Shown piece by piece: positions 1 to 10,133 of a stretch of DNA of 60,000 bases. The DNA lies in contig NC_092671.1 of NCBI RefSeq assembly GCF_964355755.1, positions 25,668,070 to 25,728,069 on the forward strand, written 5' to 3'. A program made the position numbers and the translations under genes. Below the pieces are notes generated by a model, which saw only the letters and a list, made by a program, of their open reading frames with translations, did not search any database and was not told the DNA's origin. The number at the start of each line of letters is the position of its first letter. Within the stretch, counting starts at the first letter, position 1. Source of the DNA: Antedon mediterranea (lineage: Eukaryota > Echinodermata > Crinoidea > Comatulida > Antedonidae).

Positions 1-81
1 ATTCTCGGCGTGGTACGGCGGAAAAGCACTAGTCCCTTAATTGTATGCACGCGCACCAGAGATCAAATTGATACGCCCCAT

Positions 82-116
<35 letters not shown>

Positions 117-129
117 GGCCCCTAAAGGA

Positions 130-2511
130 CTTCAATTTTATGTCACATCTGGTATTCGATTTGCAGATGATGACATGCGTTCTCGTTGGAACGCTGTCTT
201 TCACAAAAATGCTTGTCAACTTAATGAGATCCAAATTGACAATTGCCGCAAAATCCTCACAGAGTTTGACGTTGAAATTCACTCTAGAACTAAGAAGTTG
301 AAAAGAGAACTTCCTGCATCCGAGTTTCAAAACAAACTCAGGATTATCGCCAATGATTGCCGTAAGCAATCAACGGCAATGGCCCGAAGGGGACATCACA
401 AATTTGGTCTACCTGCAGACTTGGTCATTTCAACACAAATGACTCTACCTTCGGATGATTTTAGGGCTTTTAGGAAACCCTGCAGAAGGTTCGTTCGGAC
501 TTATAACAAGAATCGGAGCAACACCTCTGATTCAGTTGTTGAAATTAATTGCCGACTTTCCGAAGGAGAGAAAAAACTTCTTTCCCGGGGACTTAAATTC
601 TGCCCAAAACCAAGGCAGGTCGGCGCACAACATCTTTGGATATGGAGTCTTTCTCCAGAAGATTACGATTACGTGAACATTTTGCTGATTCAGACAGCAG
701 CACCACGCAAAACGAAGGCAACGCTAACAAATTTAAACCAAAAAGTTCCTGGAATCCACCAAAAAATCGTTGTCCAGCTTTAGAAACATTTATTCAGGCT
801 ATTGAGGAGGATGTACAAAACTACGTCCCGAGTCCAGATAAACGTGACAATTTCTCAAAACAAGAGAGGCAGGCCATTGCCAAATTGCGTCAGCGTAATG
901 ATATTATCATTAAACCCGCTGATAAAGGTTCTGCCACTGTTGCCATAGACATCAAATTTTATGAAGAGGAGTCCTTAAGACAGCTAAACAATCCTCTTCA
1001 TTATCGTAAACTTAAAACGGATCCCACCCCGGAAATTGCGGATAAGGTGGCCAAATCTGTTTCTGTGATGGTAAAAAAACACTCCATCGATCCTAAGATT
1101 GGACCTCATTTGGCACAGGTCAATCCAGTTCCAGGCAGATTTTATTTCCTACCTAAAATCCACAAAGCAGGCAATCCTGGTAGACCCATTATTTCGGGCA
1201 ATGGCACTGCTACAGAGAAAATTTTTGAATATGTGGATGATTTACTAAGACCATATGTGACTGATCTCCCTTCATACATTCAGGACTCCACGGACTTTAT
1301 CCGCAAAATTAACCAAATTCAAAATTTACATAATAATTCTGTTCTGGCTACATTAGATGTTTCATCATTGTATACTAATATCCCTCACGAAGAAGCCAAT
1401 TTTCTGTCCCTCCAACCAAATAAACCACTTGTTTGGTTTAGATACATTGACGACATCTTCATGATCTGGACCCATGGTGAAGATAATTTGGAATCTTTTC
1501 TTCTCAATATTAATTCAGCCCACCCAACTATCAAATTTACAGCTACCAAATCCACTAGTAGTGTTGATTTTTTGGACACTATAGTGACCATAGAAAATGG
1601 TACACTCAAAACTGACCTATTCCGTAAACCCACGGATAAAAATATGTACCTGCTCCCTAGCAGTTGTCACCCCCGACACTGTACTAAAAACATACCGTAC
1701 AGTCAAGCATTACGTATCAGACGTATCTGTTCTTCAGATTTAGATTTTAAGAATCGTACCGAAGAACTAACCGGACATCTCCGGAATAGAAATTACAAGA
1801 AGGAATACATCGAAACTGCTATAAAGAAAGCAAAAGATATTCCTCGATGTCAAACACTGAGGTACAAACCACGTCAGCCAAAAAATTCGACCAGAGTGCC
1901 ATTGGTCACAACCTACCACCCTAGGTTGCCTCCATTACGGGCTATTATTGAGAAACATATGCCCATTCTACAGTCCACAGAACGTCTCAGGACTGTTTTT
2001 TCGGAACCACCCATTATTGCATTTCGTAGACCTCCCAACCTTCGTGATATATTAGTCAGATCCAAATTTAAAAGTGAAATTAACTCTCATGACCGCCAAA
2101 ATTTGGGCAGTCACCTTTGCGGCAAATCTTGCAAAACTTGTTCATTGGTTGATTCTGTTGAAAAATTTGAGAGTAACCAAACTGGCCGCATATTTCGGAT
2201 AAGACCAAAAACGTCATTTATCTCATATACTGTAATATTTGTGGCAAACAGTACGTCGGAGAAACAAAAAACACTCTCCGTATGAGAATGACACAACATA
2301 AATCACCTATCAAAACATTAAAGCTTGATCAACCTGTAGCCGAATATTTTAATTCAGCTGGTTAATCGATTGCAAATTTCAGAGTTATTGCAATAGACCA
2401 CGATGTCAAATGGAGCGACAAAACTCGCAAAGACAAAGAAAACCACTGGGAATTACTACTTAAAACATACTCCCAGATCGGTAAAATTATTCCATTGACT
2501 ACCAAAATTTA
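130..2511 (+). pseudogene. Penelope-like RT plus GIY-YIG endonuclease, frameshifted
   Basis: In intact elements this protein copies RNA by target-primed reverse transcription, and the GIY-YIG domain nicks the target. Visible blocks: an N-terminal charged region (about 130-430), then a frame change; a 'LSRGLKFCPKP' block near 580-620; a second frame change near 630; and RT motifs from 636 on, including 'RNDIIIKPADKGSA', 'FYFLPKIHKAGNPGRPI', 'TLDVSSLYTNIPH' and 'FRYIDDIF'. The stretch between 'NIPHEE' and 'NFLSLQPNKP' is too short: the segment that normally carries the 'GTxMG' RT motif is missing. A cysteine cluster 'CGKSCKTC' lies near 2115. The GIY-YIG start 'VIYLIYCNICGKQYVGETK' sits in another frame from about 2212 and stops at 2365. 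The tail of the domain continues to about 2511 ('IGKIIPLTTKI'). Confidence 0.85.
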
Positions 2512-2712
2512 AGTTTCAATATTAACCACCATTTAAGCTGTTTTTAGTCTCATTCCAAAATTGTTTATATCTCTACCAAGCTACCTTCTTTGTTTTCTAC
2601 TCTTATTCAGACTCCACCCTGGCTCCCTTTGTTATATTTCTTTTATTCCTGTCCACCCACGCAGCACTTGTCAGCTTTATACTATGACGTTATCCAAATT
2701 CCTTCACTTGCA

Positions 2713-2748
2713 CTGATGAAGGGCTAGTGTTGCCCGAAAGCTCTGCTA
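2713..2748 (+). ncRNA. hammerhead-ribozyme-like core in Penelope-like 3' region
   Basis: CTGATGA (2713-2719) is followed by a hairpin GGGC/GCCC (2721-2724, 2732-2735), GAAA (2736-2739), and a 3-bp, 3-nt-loop hairpin AGC-TCT-GCT (2739-2747) ending in TA. This is the order of a type I hammerhead with the short stem III known from Penelope-like elements. One extra A precedes stem II, and I could not pair a convincing stem I, so this copy may be inactive. Confidence 0.4.
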
Positions 2749-2894
2749 ACTTTTCTGGCTGTTTACTTTATCGTTTTGATTTAGCTTTTCGCTTTTTATT
2801 TTTGTATCTCCATTGAGATCCAGCCACTGATACCAACAGCATTGTCTTTTTTTTCAGTAATTTGCCTTTGGATTTATATATATATATATATATA

Positions 2895-3315
2895 CGATTA
2901 TGAGATCATGTTCCGAATATGAGCACTGTTTCTATAATTTACAGTATGATTTATATATAATTTACACAGTGCTACGCAACATCATTGATTTACATATACA
3001 CAATATTATTTTAAAAACCGTTGCGAATTAAAGTTGGAATTTATTCTGACTTGTTAAGCCTCCACTGATTGTGAGGGCGTTTGTTGTATGAGAGAATGTA
3101 TCTGGTGGGTGAAAATCTGTGATAATACCATACATGGCTCTGTGGTCTAGTGGTATGATACTCGCCCTGTAAGCGAGAGGTTGCAGGTTCGAATCCAGCC
3201 AGAGACATTTTTTCATACAACTAAAAAATATGGAACTTTCGCCAATGAGCTATGCTCGACGCGATTATGAGATCATGTTCCGAATATGAGCACTGTTTCT
3301 ATAATTTACAGTATG

Positions 3316-3352
<37 letters not shown>
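2895..3352 (+). repeat. tRNA-bearing dispersed repeat, copy 1
   Basis: The sequence starts with a block also found at its own 3' end ('gagatcatgttccgaatatg' at about 2899 and 3269). It then runs through 'cctccactgattgtgagggc', the tRNA-like unit, 'tcgccaatgagctatgctcg' and back to the block, ending in (TA)n at about 3318-3352. Copies 2 and 3 form an inverted pair at 18.9-19.5 kb. A decayed copy without the tRNA lies at about 47530-47760. Confidence 0.85.
3136..3207 (+). tRNA. tRNA-like gene, anticodon TGT (Thr) by position, inside a repeat
   Basis: 72 nt. Acceptor GGCTCTG pairs with CAGAGAC with one mismatch. The D-arm contains GGTCTAGTGGTATGATA. The anticodon stem CTCGC/GCGAG is perfect, with loop CCTGTAA. 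The T-arm GCAGG-TTCGAAT-CCAGC has one mismatch. The loop has C instead of the near-universal T at position 33, and the body resembles metazoan tRNA-Pro. It is more likely a tRNA-derived repeat or pseudogene than a working tRNA-Thr. Confidence 0.6.
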
Positions 3353-3357
<5 letters not shown>

Positions 3358-3930
3358 TATTGTGAAAAATTAAGGTGCAGTTGTGACTCTAAACTAGTCA
3401 CCTCTTTTTTCCCCTTCTCGAATTCATCATTTCATTTCAGGTATTTTTAAACAATAAACACCCTAAAGTAAATGTAATCATATGTATATAATATAATATA
3501 AAAACATTTTTATTTTGCCGTTTTGGCGTAAAAAACGATTACTTACTACTTATATAACCAAATATTAATATTATTTTAAACATTTTAACACTAATGGGTT
3601 TTGATTATTATTACTTACTTTTCATCAAGATTGAAGATGATATTATAGTTCAGTTTGAGGATCATAATAATGTTACATTTAGATCTCTCTCGCTTAGCCG
3701 AACCATTTTGAACTTTAACTAACTCTTTTAACTATGGCTATTTTGCCGTTTTCGTGTAAAAAAATAATTACTTTACTTCTTCTAACTAATTATTGATATT
3801 ATTTTAATTACAATACCATATTCTTGTTATTATTATATATTATATGAAATAACTATTATGTTAGATTTCAGATAAGGTGACTTGTATTATACCATAAGTA
3901 CATTAAATTGAAAGCGATGTTGGGCTGAAT
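3353..3930. other. AT-rich spacer with a diverged duplication
   Basis: No gene seen. Two stretches of similar sequence, at about 3515-3580 and 3730-3800, share 'ttgccgtttt' followed by AT-rich text, suggesting an old tandem duplication of about 220 bp. Confidence 0.4.
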
Positions 3931-4106
3931 TATTCATGTTTATTTTGAGGGGTCCCCAACTTATGTACGGAACGCGATTTTTTTTTCGTACATAAGTTGG
4001 GGACCCCTTCATGAAACGTCACAAAATAAACATGAATAATTCACAGTTAAATTTTCTTGTTCCGTGTGCACCCAAGCGTATAGCAACAAGAAGTGATTAC
4101 ACAATA

Positions 4107-4595
4107 GAGAGGTTTCGCAATCTTACGAATACGATAACGAAAACGGATACGTCACGCACACGTATTCGTTTTCGTAAGCCAGTAAAGAATCCGTTTCGCG
4201 TGACAATGAAATATTGAGGGCGCCGTCTAAAATAATGACTGCGGTAAATTTGAGCGAAGCGCAAGTACGTGTTGCTTGGCTGCCTAGGCCTAGCGAGTGA
4301 GGACTTTAAAAACTGCTATTTATCAAAATTGACCTGGCATTCTAGTAAATTACTTTAGTAAATTACTTTCAATAAATCTATAATTATATTATAATCATGA
4401 ATCATTCCTGATTCAAATGCAAAGTGTGCAAAATAGATCAAAAACTATACTCGTTTTGTAGTTACGAAAATGACTGGTGATATTCGTCAACACGAATACG
4501 CTTTACGAATATGAAATGGGGATCAGCTCAAAAGTTTCACAAATGTGTGACGTATCCGTTTTCGTTATCGTATTCGTAAGGTTGCGAAACCTCCC
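4107..4595. mobile_element. MITE, about 48-bp TIRs, TA target duplication
   Basis: The element is 489 bp. Its TIRs begin G(A/G)GAGGTTTCGCAA and continue through CTTACGAATACGATAACG to about 48 bp with few mismatches. TA flanks both sides (4105-4106, 4596-4597). The right arm of the host foldback element, at about 8660-8700, is uninterrupted at the equivalent place, giving an empty site. The TA target suggests a Tc1/mariner-related MITE. A second, 5'-truncated copy lies at 16791-17178. Confidence 0.8.
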
Positions 4596-5282
4596 TAATA
4601 CAACTGCGATACGATTCTAGGCCTATCTCCGCTGTGGTTGCGGCGTGCGATTTCTTAGAAGAATAGCGTCGTTTTGTGTGGATTGTCGAAATAATCAGCC
4701 TTTGGTTTATGGTGTTTTTAATATAATTTATTACTAAAGAATTACGTGTTAAAATTATAGCTTCTATTAATACTATTAGGCCTAATTATTAGTCTCTAAA
4801 CCCATTTCTATTCTAGTAGTAGCTGTGTGGTGTGTGTGACGTGTGTGTGTTAGGTATGACACAGTCCGAGTAATAAGTCAGCAAAATTAAACAATAAACA
4901 TTACACAAAAATACATTTTTTATTCTCGTGAGTCTAAGGCCATGTAAAAAAAAACAGTTGATCGTCCTGGTTTTCTAAAAAAAGGAAGGAAGAGGCTCTT
5001 TTTATTTTTTATTTTTTATTTTTCCAAGATGGCGACTCACTACCGTATTTTCTTGAATAAACATGCCGCTATGAATAAAAATCACTCCCACCCCTCGCAT
5101 ACACCCTTCCTGACAATTCAAATAAATATGGTAAGTACTGTAAGATGTCTAAACAAACATAAGTACAGTATACAGAACAGCAAATATTAAAATACACCTT
5201 TTTTTTTATTTTATCAGGGGGTCACAATAAAAGTCCTTTTTGTACACTTTGACTTTATATCAAACTTCTGGATATTATTAGC

Positions 5283-6093
5283 CTACTGTGGCACAAATGC
5301 TCTAGTGTTTTTCCTTTTGGGTGTTTTGCCTGATTCCTTGCATTCACTACAAAGTGGATAATTCATGTTCTCAATTGATAAATTGTGCTCAGTTCCACAA
5401 TAAAAGCACAGGGGGTCTGTGAATGTTATGTAATAAGCTGCTTCGAGAGGCAGGGCACATGTCATTTTGTCATTGACAAAAACAATAGAATTGTCCTCTC
5501 CCAGGATGTCTTGAAAACAAGTTCCACATGAATACGACAGTGTGTCCAGTTCTCGTTCCAAGAGCTGCCCTTGGTCACGCTTCAGAACATGTGCTGCATA
5601 ACATACTCGCCACTTGAGGCATTCTTCACACTAGAATAAAGAATGAAAAAGAGTAGGGGTAAATATATGGTAAATTCAGTTGTGTTGAAAGAATTCTGAA
5701 CATGACAATAATATGATAATATGACATCCAAAGAGGGAGGGAATATCAATGCATACACACATATTTTAAACAGGACGTGGGTCATGTACCCGAACACGTC
5801 CGTAAACATCTAGCCTATATATATGGGACAGTTTCAACCCAGCCGGGTCGATTCGCCCCTCTATGGATAGGCAAACTCTACACTCTCTCGCGACAATATG
5901 CTAGCCTACAGTTTTGTTACTTCTGTATGAACATTTTTTACCGAACAATTACTCACCTCCGTAGTTTGGTATTGGTCTCCTATCGGTCCACCTTGATCGA
6001 ATTCGCCGCCTGCAAAATCAGAGAAAATGTCTGCGAGAGTACGTCGGCCGTCCACTACACCGTTCTCGCATACCAAGGGCCGGCTTCACGATT
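5283..6093 (-). pseudogene. Cysteine-rich two-exon gene remnant inside the foldback element
   Basis: Two exons can be joined. The upstream exon (about 6093-5957) encodes '...CENGVVDGRRTLADIFSDF...' and ends at a strong donor GAG|GTGAGT. The downstream exon (5630-5283) follows an acceptor ATTCTAG and encodes 'CEECLKWRVCYAAH...' to a stop. Both junctions are phase 0. The last exon has Cys pairs CEEC, CGTC, CFYC and CSEC plus a basic tail 'KTPKRKN', so it looks like a C-terminal zinc-binding module. The upstream frame is closed by a stop near 6097 with no clear start codon, so the 5' part is missing or lies in more exons. I do not recognise the family. Its position between the arms suggests transposon cargo, not a host gene. 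Confidence 0.55.
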
Positions 6094-6574
6094 TTTGTTG
6101 CAGTCCGAATCGAAACACAAATAAAAACCATGTTGTTTAACTACTATCTAGTCTAGCAGTATCCTACTATCCTAGATCAAATTATTATGTAACAATTGAT
6201 AAAAGGACTAAAAAGTAGGCCTACCAAGGAACCAATAATTATAAATATTAATAGTGTATACTGTAACTCAAATGTATAGAATATATCGATAGAAACGGAA
6301 GGTAGAACCAAAAACATGTGTTCTCCAAATCCAGTCGTTTTTTGCTTCACGGCAAAATTTTTAAGGAGTAGCGAGAATATAGCGGCTGTGAAAATTCTAA
6401 TTAGATCCAGACGTTTATGTAAAATATTATACCCATGATGAGTGTAATTCAAAATATTCATACATTCAACGGCAGTGATACCTCTATCATCGCTGACCTA
6501 TAATCAAAGAATATGACCTCAAATTTATCGCAGTCGACGATGTGTATAGATGGCTCCCGACGGCCGTATCCGGA

Positions 6575-6850
6575 TATTCACCCCCTGGACATTTACCCCC
6601 CGGACAACTACCCCCCGGACAACCACCACCTGGACCACTACCCCCTTAGGACAACTACCCCTTTAGGACAACTACCCCCCGGACAAATACCCCCCGGACA
6701 ACTACCCCCTTAGGACAACAACCCCCTTAGGACAACTACCCCCTGGACAACTACCCCCCGGACAATTACCCCCTAGGAACAATTACCCCCCGGACAATTA
6801 CCTCCCGGACAATTACCCCCCGGACAATTTTACCACCCAGAAAACTATCC
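6575..6850. repeat. Minisatellite, unit about 18-20 bp (ccccccggacaactac)
   Basis: Tandem variants of 'ccccccggacaactac', some with 'ttagga' in place of 'ccgga'. The array is the left arm of a mirrored pair whose inverse lies at 7996-8250. Confidence 0.9.
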
Positions 6851-7489
6851 CTTTAGAACACCCTAACCACCCAGACCATTCAACAACCTGACTCTGCAAC
6901 TATTAATTAATAACTATATTTTAATTCGTTACTTTGACGAATTACTATTCATTATTGTAAACAAAAGTAAAAGATTGAACATAAATATAGCCTGGTGGTA
7001 TAAACTGAAGATTGTCACACATGATCATAGGATAGTCGAACGTATTATATAGTACTCCATGTATTTACTGTAAAGACTGGGTTCGCTAATAATAATAATA
7101 ATTTTTGCGTCAGGACAATGCTTCGATAACCACTGGTCTTAAAAGAATTAATTTTTGTCTCAAATTTGTCATATATGTATTTTTGTACACTTGAAGAATA
7201 ATATCACTTTTGATATTTGACCTCAATGTTCACTCACCGAATAAACGTCGATCTTTAAATAAATTCCCCTCAAATAAACGGTGACCATGTCACTCCCATG
7301 AAACATCATATGGAATAATCGGCGTCTATTTCCATTAGATTATACCCCCTCCCATTGAATAAACAACTTTCTTCCAATAAATGTCCACCTAAAAACCACA
7401 TAAACAATAAACAGCCCAGGCCGTTTTTTCAATAAATACGGTACTTTAAATCTAGCACATCTAGGGTCTAGCGTGCTGTTAAACAAAAC
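6851..7489. other. AT-rich interior of the foldback element
   Basis: No gene seen. From about 7230 to 7440 there are several 'aataaac'/'aataaat' phrases spaced irregularly, resembling a decayed tandem repeat. Confidence 0.35.
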
Positions 7490-7945
7490 AGAATAATCGG
7501 TTAAAAACGGGTGTTTCGAAACTAGAGACCCGAGACCAGAGACCAGAGACCCGAGACCCAATACGAAAAGGGAGACCTAAATATACGAAAAGGGAGACCC
7601 ACGTACGAAAAGGGAGACCCCACTATACCAAAAGGGAGACCCCACTATACGAAAAGGGAGACCCTAATATACGAAAAGGGAGACCTAAATATACGAAAAG
7701 GGAGACCAAATATACGAAAAGGGAGACCCAAATATACGAAATGGGAGACCTAAATATACGAAAAGGGAGACCCACTATAAGAAAAGGGAGACCCCACTAT
7801 ACGAAAAGAGAGACCACACTATACGAAAAGGGAGACCCTAATATACGAAAAGGGAGACCCAAATATAGATCTCCCTTTTCGTATTGGGTCTCGTGTCAGG
7901 TCTCTGGTCTCCGGTCTCTAGTTTCGAAACACCCGTTAAAAACAG
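7490..7945. repeat. Inverted arms around a 20-bp tandem array (atacgaaaagggagacc)
   Basis: The left arm (7490-7563: 'acgggtgtttcgaaactaga', then 'gagacc' repeats) is mirrored at 7868-7945. Between them, about 15 copies of 'atacgaaaagggagaccc' with spacer variation (7562-7865) form the central array. The whole block can fold into one large hairpin. Confidence 0.9.
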
Positions 7946-7995
7946 ATGATTTCATTTTTACAGAAACCGGTCCTATATATTTGTCTACTTTTGGA

Positions 7996-8250
7996 TTGGG
8001 GGGGGGGGGGGGGGGTAGTTGACCGGGGGGTAGTTGACCGGGGGGTAGTTGTCCTAAGGGGGTAGTTGTCCTAAGGGGGTGGTTGTCCGGGGGGTAGTTG
8101 TCCGGGGGGTTGTTATCCTAAGGGGGTAGTTGTCCTAAGGGGGTAGTTGTCCGGGGGGTAGTTGTCCGGGGGGTAGTTGTCCTAAGGGGGTAGTTGTCCG
8201 GGTGGTAAACATCCGGGGGGTAACTGTCTAGGGGGTAGGTGTCCTAGAAC
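7996..8250. repeat. Minisatellite (gtagttgtccgggggg), inverse of the 6575-6850 array
   Basis: Begins with about 18 consecutive G, then repeats of 'gtagttgtccgggggg' with 'cctaa' variants. It is the reverse complement of the left array, so the two form mirrored arms. Confidence 0.9.
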
Positions 8251-8812
8251 CCCCGACGGCTGTGGATCACGAAAAAAGAAAGAGCTAGGCCTAGCTTTCG
8301 ACAAAGGTACAACATGAATCAATGTTTTATATACAAAATATCGAAATAAAAAATAAAATAAAAATTGATGCGGCCTGAAAAAAGCATGCGGGCGGGGACG
8401 ATCAACTGTTGTTTTTTTTTATATGGCCTAATCTTCCCATCTCATGTGTTCATATACGCGCATTTTTAAAGTTCCTTTGAGTACATGCATATTGTTTGAT
8501 AAAAAATTACAGTACACAAATTATATACATTTTTTATTCTTGTGGGTCTAAGCTTTCTTTGGGCTATGTTCAATTACTACTTAGTTTAATGTCTTGCCTA
8601 GCTGTCGATTAGCCTCGACACGTGAATTGACCTAGAATCCTAGGCCTACTGTAGAAATAATCGTATCGCAGCTTAGTTGTGCGTGTAATCACTTCTTGTT
8701 GCTATACGCTTGGGTGCACACGGAACAACAAATTTAACTGATGAATTATTCATGTTTATTTTGTGACGTTTCATGAAGGGGTCCCCAACTTATGTACGAA
8801 AAAAAAAATCGC

Positions 8813-9552
8813 TGCCGGGACTCATCCGAATCCACCATTATACAACAGTTTAAATAGATCAATAGTTAACATATATTAGGCCTACTATGTCTTCCAATTT
8901 AAATTTAAAAATTCTAATAGAACGTGTTGCTCCATTGCACATGGTTTATTTATTGTACAAGCAGCAGAGGACATAGACTTGCCCCAAGTCTGTATTTTCT
9001 TTTTTATTTATTTGTTTTTATTGCGACCGCGATTTTTGTCTGAAAATACAGACTTGTGAAACGCGTATAGAAATCGATTTGTAGACCGCAAACGTCCGAT
9101 AAGAATGACGTAGGTGATCATACCGTATTTGGCTATATGGGGCGGGCGGTATGTAAATATGGATTTCGAATCAACCAATGATCATCTTGTTTCAAAATGA
9201 AAAAGATCGAGTACGTACAGTGCTGAATGTACGAGACGAGACTGTTGATAAAATCGTGTTGCCAAGTTGTTTTTTTATTAATTGTTTAGTCATTGGCCTA
9301 GACCTCTTTCGTAGGTCCTACTCAACTCGCACGTATGACTTGCCAAATAAAACGCCAATAAAGTAGGCCTACATGCCACCGGCACACAAAAAAGCTACAC
9401 CACACACTACACAGAACAGGACAGGGTCTGGGTGGGAATTAAATCAAATTATCTCCGCGTAATAAATGATCCATTCAATGTTTGATTTGCGGAGAAGCAG
9501 CCTATCTTATCAAGACGAGTTTTCATGTTCTTGGGAAAAATCCCATCAAATG
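8813..9552. other. No gene seen; one 15-bp hairpin
   Basis: CAAGTCTGTATTTTC (8985-8999) is perfectly mirrored at 9042-9056, a small hairpin that may be a MITE relic. A 62-codon frame at 9178-9366 resembles nothing I know and is not called. Confidence 0.4.
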
Positions 9553-10133
9553 TTTACCAAACTACTATATATATAACTTTATTCACAATCTCAGATAATA
9601 CAAAGTACATGCAAAATTAATTGAGGTTGTGAACGGGGTTAAGCTGTAAGCTAATGCTTTAGACGCAAAGCCCCTTAAAACGAGAAAAAAACAAACAAAA
9701 CAAACAAAATTGAAATTGAAATTGAAATAGATAAATAATTAAATAAATAAATAAATAAATAAAAACAGTATAATGTACCATATTAATTGTAACGATAAAA
9801 ATACTAACAATGGAAATAATGCAGTGATAATAACAAATCAAATGTCGAGAGAAAATGAATTAACCAGTAGCTTAAAAATAAAGATAACTGGTGACAAACA
9901 TATCATGAATTTTATGTTTGAACATACCAATACTGGTTGACATTTTAATGTCATTGGGTAGTGAGTTCCACACATTAGTGCCTCTGTATATGACACTTTG
10001 TTGGCCCAATAGGGTCCCTTTGAAAGCAGTGCTTAAATTGTCTTTAGCCCTTGTCTCATAATTATGTTTGGAATTGTTTGTAGCAAAGAAAGAAACAAAA
10101 GTAATAGGCAACTTCTTATGATTAATTGATGAA

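Larger units (their letters stand above)
116..2876 (+). mobile_element. Penelope-like retroelement, degenerate
   Basis: The element lies between two (TA)n tracts (about 85-115 and 2875-2894). It holds remains of a Penelope-type reverse transcriptase followed by a GIY-YIG endonuclease, then a 3' region with a hammerhead-like core. Frames shift several times, so it is dead as a coding unit. Both edges abut TA microsatellite, which suggests insertion into such a tract. A fragment of the same 3' tail occurs inverted at 18783-18886. The assignment rests on domain order and motifs; the clade (Neptune/Poseidon-like) is an inference. Confidence 0.85.
3974..8812. mobile_element. Foldback (TU-like) DNA element with long mirrored arms
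   Basis: The left end GCGATTTTTTTTTCGTACAT (3974) and right end (to 8812) are inverted copies. Similarity continues inward through 'aagttggggaccccttcatg', 'aaaataaacatgaataattc' and 'gcgtatagcaacaagaagtg'. Beyond a nested MITE it goes on through 'ctgcgatacgatt' and 'cagttgatcgtcc' to about 5025 on the left and 8340 on the right. Further in, mirrored minisatellites (6575-6850 and 7996-8250) and mirrored unique arms (7490-7563 and 7868-7945) flank a central 20-bp tandem array. No target-site duplication is clear. Long inverted arms built from tandem repeats define foldback elements such as sea-urchin TU; that family assignment is inferred. Confidence 0.7.

Noticed and set aside
3028-3216. 62-codon frames across the tRNA-like units (also 19013-19201, 19172-19375)
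   Set aside because: They are translations through tRNA-like sequence in a repeat; identical at two loci only because the repeat is.
5777-6124. 115-codon + strand frame
   Set aside because: Antisense to the better supported spliced exon (Cys-rich gene) and without motifs.
7741-8022. 93-codon frame with repeated 'TIRKGRP'-type text
   Set aside because: Translation of the 20-bp tandem array and the poly-G run.
6575-8250. CRISPR-like regular repeats
   Set aside because: Units are contiguous minisatellite copies without unique spacers, in a eukaryotic genome.
9178-9366. 62-codon + frame
   Set aside because: No splice context, motif or repeat relation; expected by chance.
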